A stretch of DNA of 5,284 nucleotides. Source: Ruminococcus sp. GTDB taxonomy: Bacteria > Bacillota > Clostridia > Oscillospirales > Ruminococcaceae. The first letter of the stretch is position 1; every line of letters starts with the position of its first letter. A model generated the notes under the pieces. The model had not been told where the DNA came from. It worked only from the letters and a program-made list of their open reading frames with translations, and did no database searches. The DNA lies in NCBI GenBank assembly GCA_024697705.1, contig JAILFF010000014.1, forward strand, positions 1 through 5,284. The letters are read 5' to 3'. Shown here piece after piece: positions 4,647 through 5,284 of this stretch. The translations under genes and the position numbers were made by a program.

Positions 4647-5195
4647 ATGGACTATACTCAGCAATTCAAATACAGCGCGTTCAGGATAATCCTGCTTTTC
4701 GGCACGAATCTGCTCGGGCTTATCATAGGGAAGGGGCTATTTTGGGTGGCGGCTTCGCTTGTGCCGCCCTCCATGCAGGACTTGAAGCACTTTCTCATAA
4801 GCGATCTCACAGGCTCTGTGACGGCGGCGCTCGTTATGGCGGGAACGCTTGCGGCGGTCTTCCGCGACGACGGCAAACGCCACGCCGCTTATCGGGATAT
4901 GGATATCATACTTGTTATGATAACCCTGATACTTATGCTCGGCGCGTACTTTGTCCCAGTGATATTCTATAACCCGTTCGATTCCACCCGAGTGATACGG
5001 TCGGTGTACTATATGTTTTATTTTACCAGCCGATGGGTCATCGAGCTTTTCGGCGCGGAGATGAAGACCGCCGCCGCAGTCGGAGGAGGCGCTGTGCTCG
5101 GCTTGCAGCTTATCGTGTACGAACTGTCCTACGGCGCTTACCATAAAAAGCACCCCGTCACATTCAGACCCCCGCGTAACGAGGATGATGAATAA
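4647..5195 (+). CDS. Hypothetical small integral membrane protein, 182 residues
   Basis: No family recognised. Hydrophobic segments predict about four membrane spans: roughly 12-39 (ILLFGTNLLGLIIGKGLFWV), 54-72 (TGSVTAALVMAGTLAAVF), 86-107 (DIILVMITLILMLGAYFVPV) and 142-159 (AAAVGGGAVLGLQLIVYE), with an additional aromatic semi-hydrophobic stretch at 119-135 (SVYYMFYFTSRWVIELF). The RDDGKRH loop after span 2 (73-79) and the charged tail KKHPVTFRPPRNEDDE suggest that both termini face the cytoplasm. No catalytic motif, metal site or transporter signature is visible. The gene is 71 bp after the acidic-protein gene on the same strand and may be co-transcribed with it. If the upstream in-frame ATG were used the protein would have 207 residues, but that extension is repeat-derived. 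Confidence 0.8.
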   Translation: MDYTQQFKYSAFRIILLFGTNLLGLIIGKGLFWVAASLVPPSMQDLKHFLISDLTGSVTAALVMAGTLAAVFRDDGKRHAAYRDMDIILVMITLILMLGAYFVPVIFYNPFDSTRVIRSVYYMFYFTSRWVIELFGAEMKTAAAVGGGAVLGLQLIVYELSYGAYHKKHPVTFRPPRNEDDE

Positions 5196-5284
5196 TCAAA
5201 GCTGTTATTTAATAATAAAGCAATATGAAACGATGACTATAATATTAACATTTCAAGCGTTATATTATTGGAAAATGAATAGAA
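5196..5284. other. AT-rich gene-free end of the window
   Basis: There is no ORF and no clear terminator: only a weak TTATTTAATAA dyad near 5206. TATAAT occurs at 5238-5243 without a -35 box at the right distance. The stretch may hold the promoter of a gene beyond the window. Confidence 0.4.

Noticed and set aside
5238..5243. Promoter -10 box TATAAT near the right edge
   Set aside because: No -35 element 16-18 bases upstream in this AT-rich stretch, and no downstream gene is visible.

Overview
The window looks like chromosomal DNA from a gut-type clostridial Firmicute, probably Oscillospirales/Ruminococcus-like. This is inference from the protein style of UvrC and FolC, purine-rich Shine-Dalgarno sites, a consensus sigma-A promoter, moderately GC-rich genes beside AT-rich spacers, and the kind of intergenic palindromic repeats present. 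No taxonomic marker is available. All four genes are on the + strand.

Layout. 1-470 is a gene-free spacer. It holds a hairpin at the left edge (2-33), one copy (A, 110-350) of a composite structured repeat, a pyrimidine-rich stretch, and a near-perfect promoter (422-450) that drives uvrC with a very short leader. 471-2321 is full-length uvrC (nucleotide excision repair nuclease). 2322-2508 is a spacer made mostly of repeat debris: a GATAAAA tandem tract starting at the uvrC stop, a truncated piece of the composite repeat, and an inverted CCCTACA/TGTAGGG repeat. 2509-3774 is folC (folylpolyglutamate/dihydrofolate synthase), whose last codons and stop lie inside another GATAAAA-type tract. 3794-4035 is the second full copy (B) of the composite repeat, inverted relative to A. 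4114-4575 encodes an acidic soluble protein of unknown function. 4647-5195 encodes an unrecognised small protein with about four membrane segments. The window ends in 89 AT-rich bases with no gene.

uvrC and folC are housekeeping genes with no direct functional link; they are 187 bp apart, and operon structure is not shown. The two unknown genes are 71 bp apart on the same strand and could be co-transcribed. The main signal outside the genes is the repeat family. Two roughly 241-bp copies in opposite orientation enclose uvrC-folC. They share almost the same length, an ungapped 60-bp interior between 15-bp inverted arms, a 65-bp end that matches at 63 of 65 positions, and a 32-bp hairpin whose 10-bp stem differs in sequence between copies but stays fully paired while the 12-base loop is conserved. 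That pattern points to selection on structure and is the part most worth following up. I see no evidence of a defence system, CRISPR, transposase or RNA gene.
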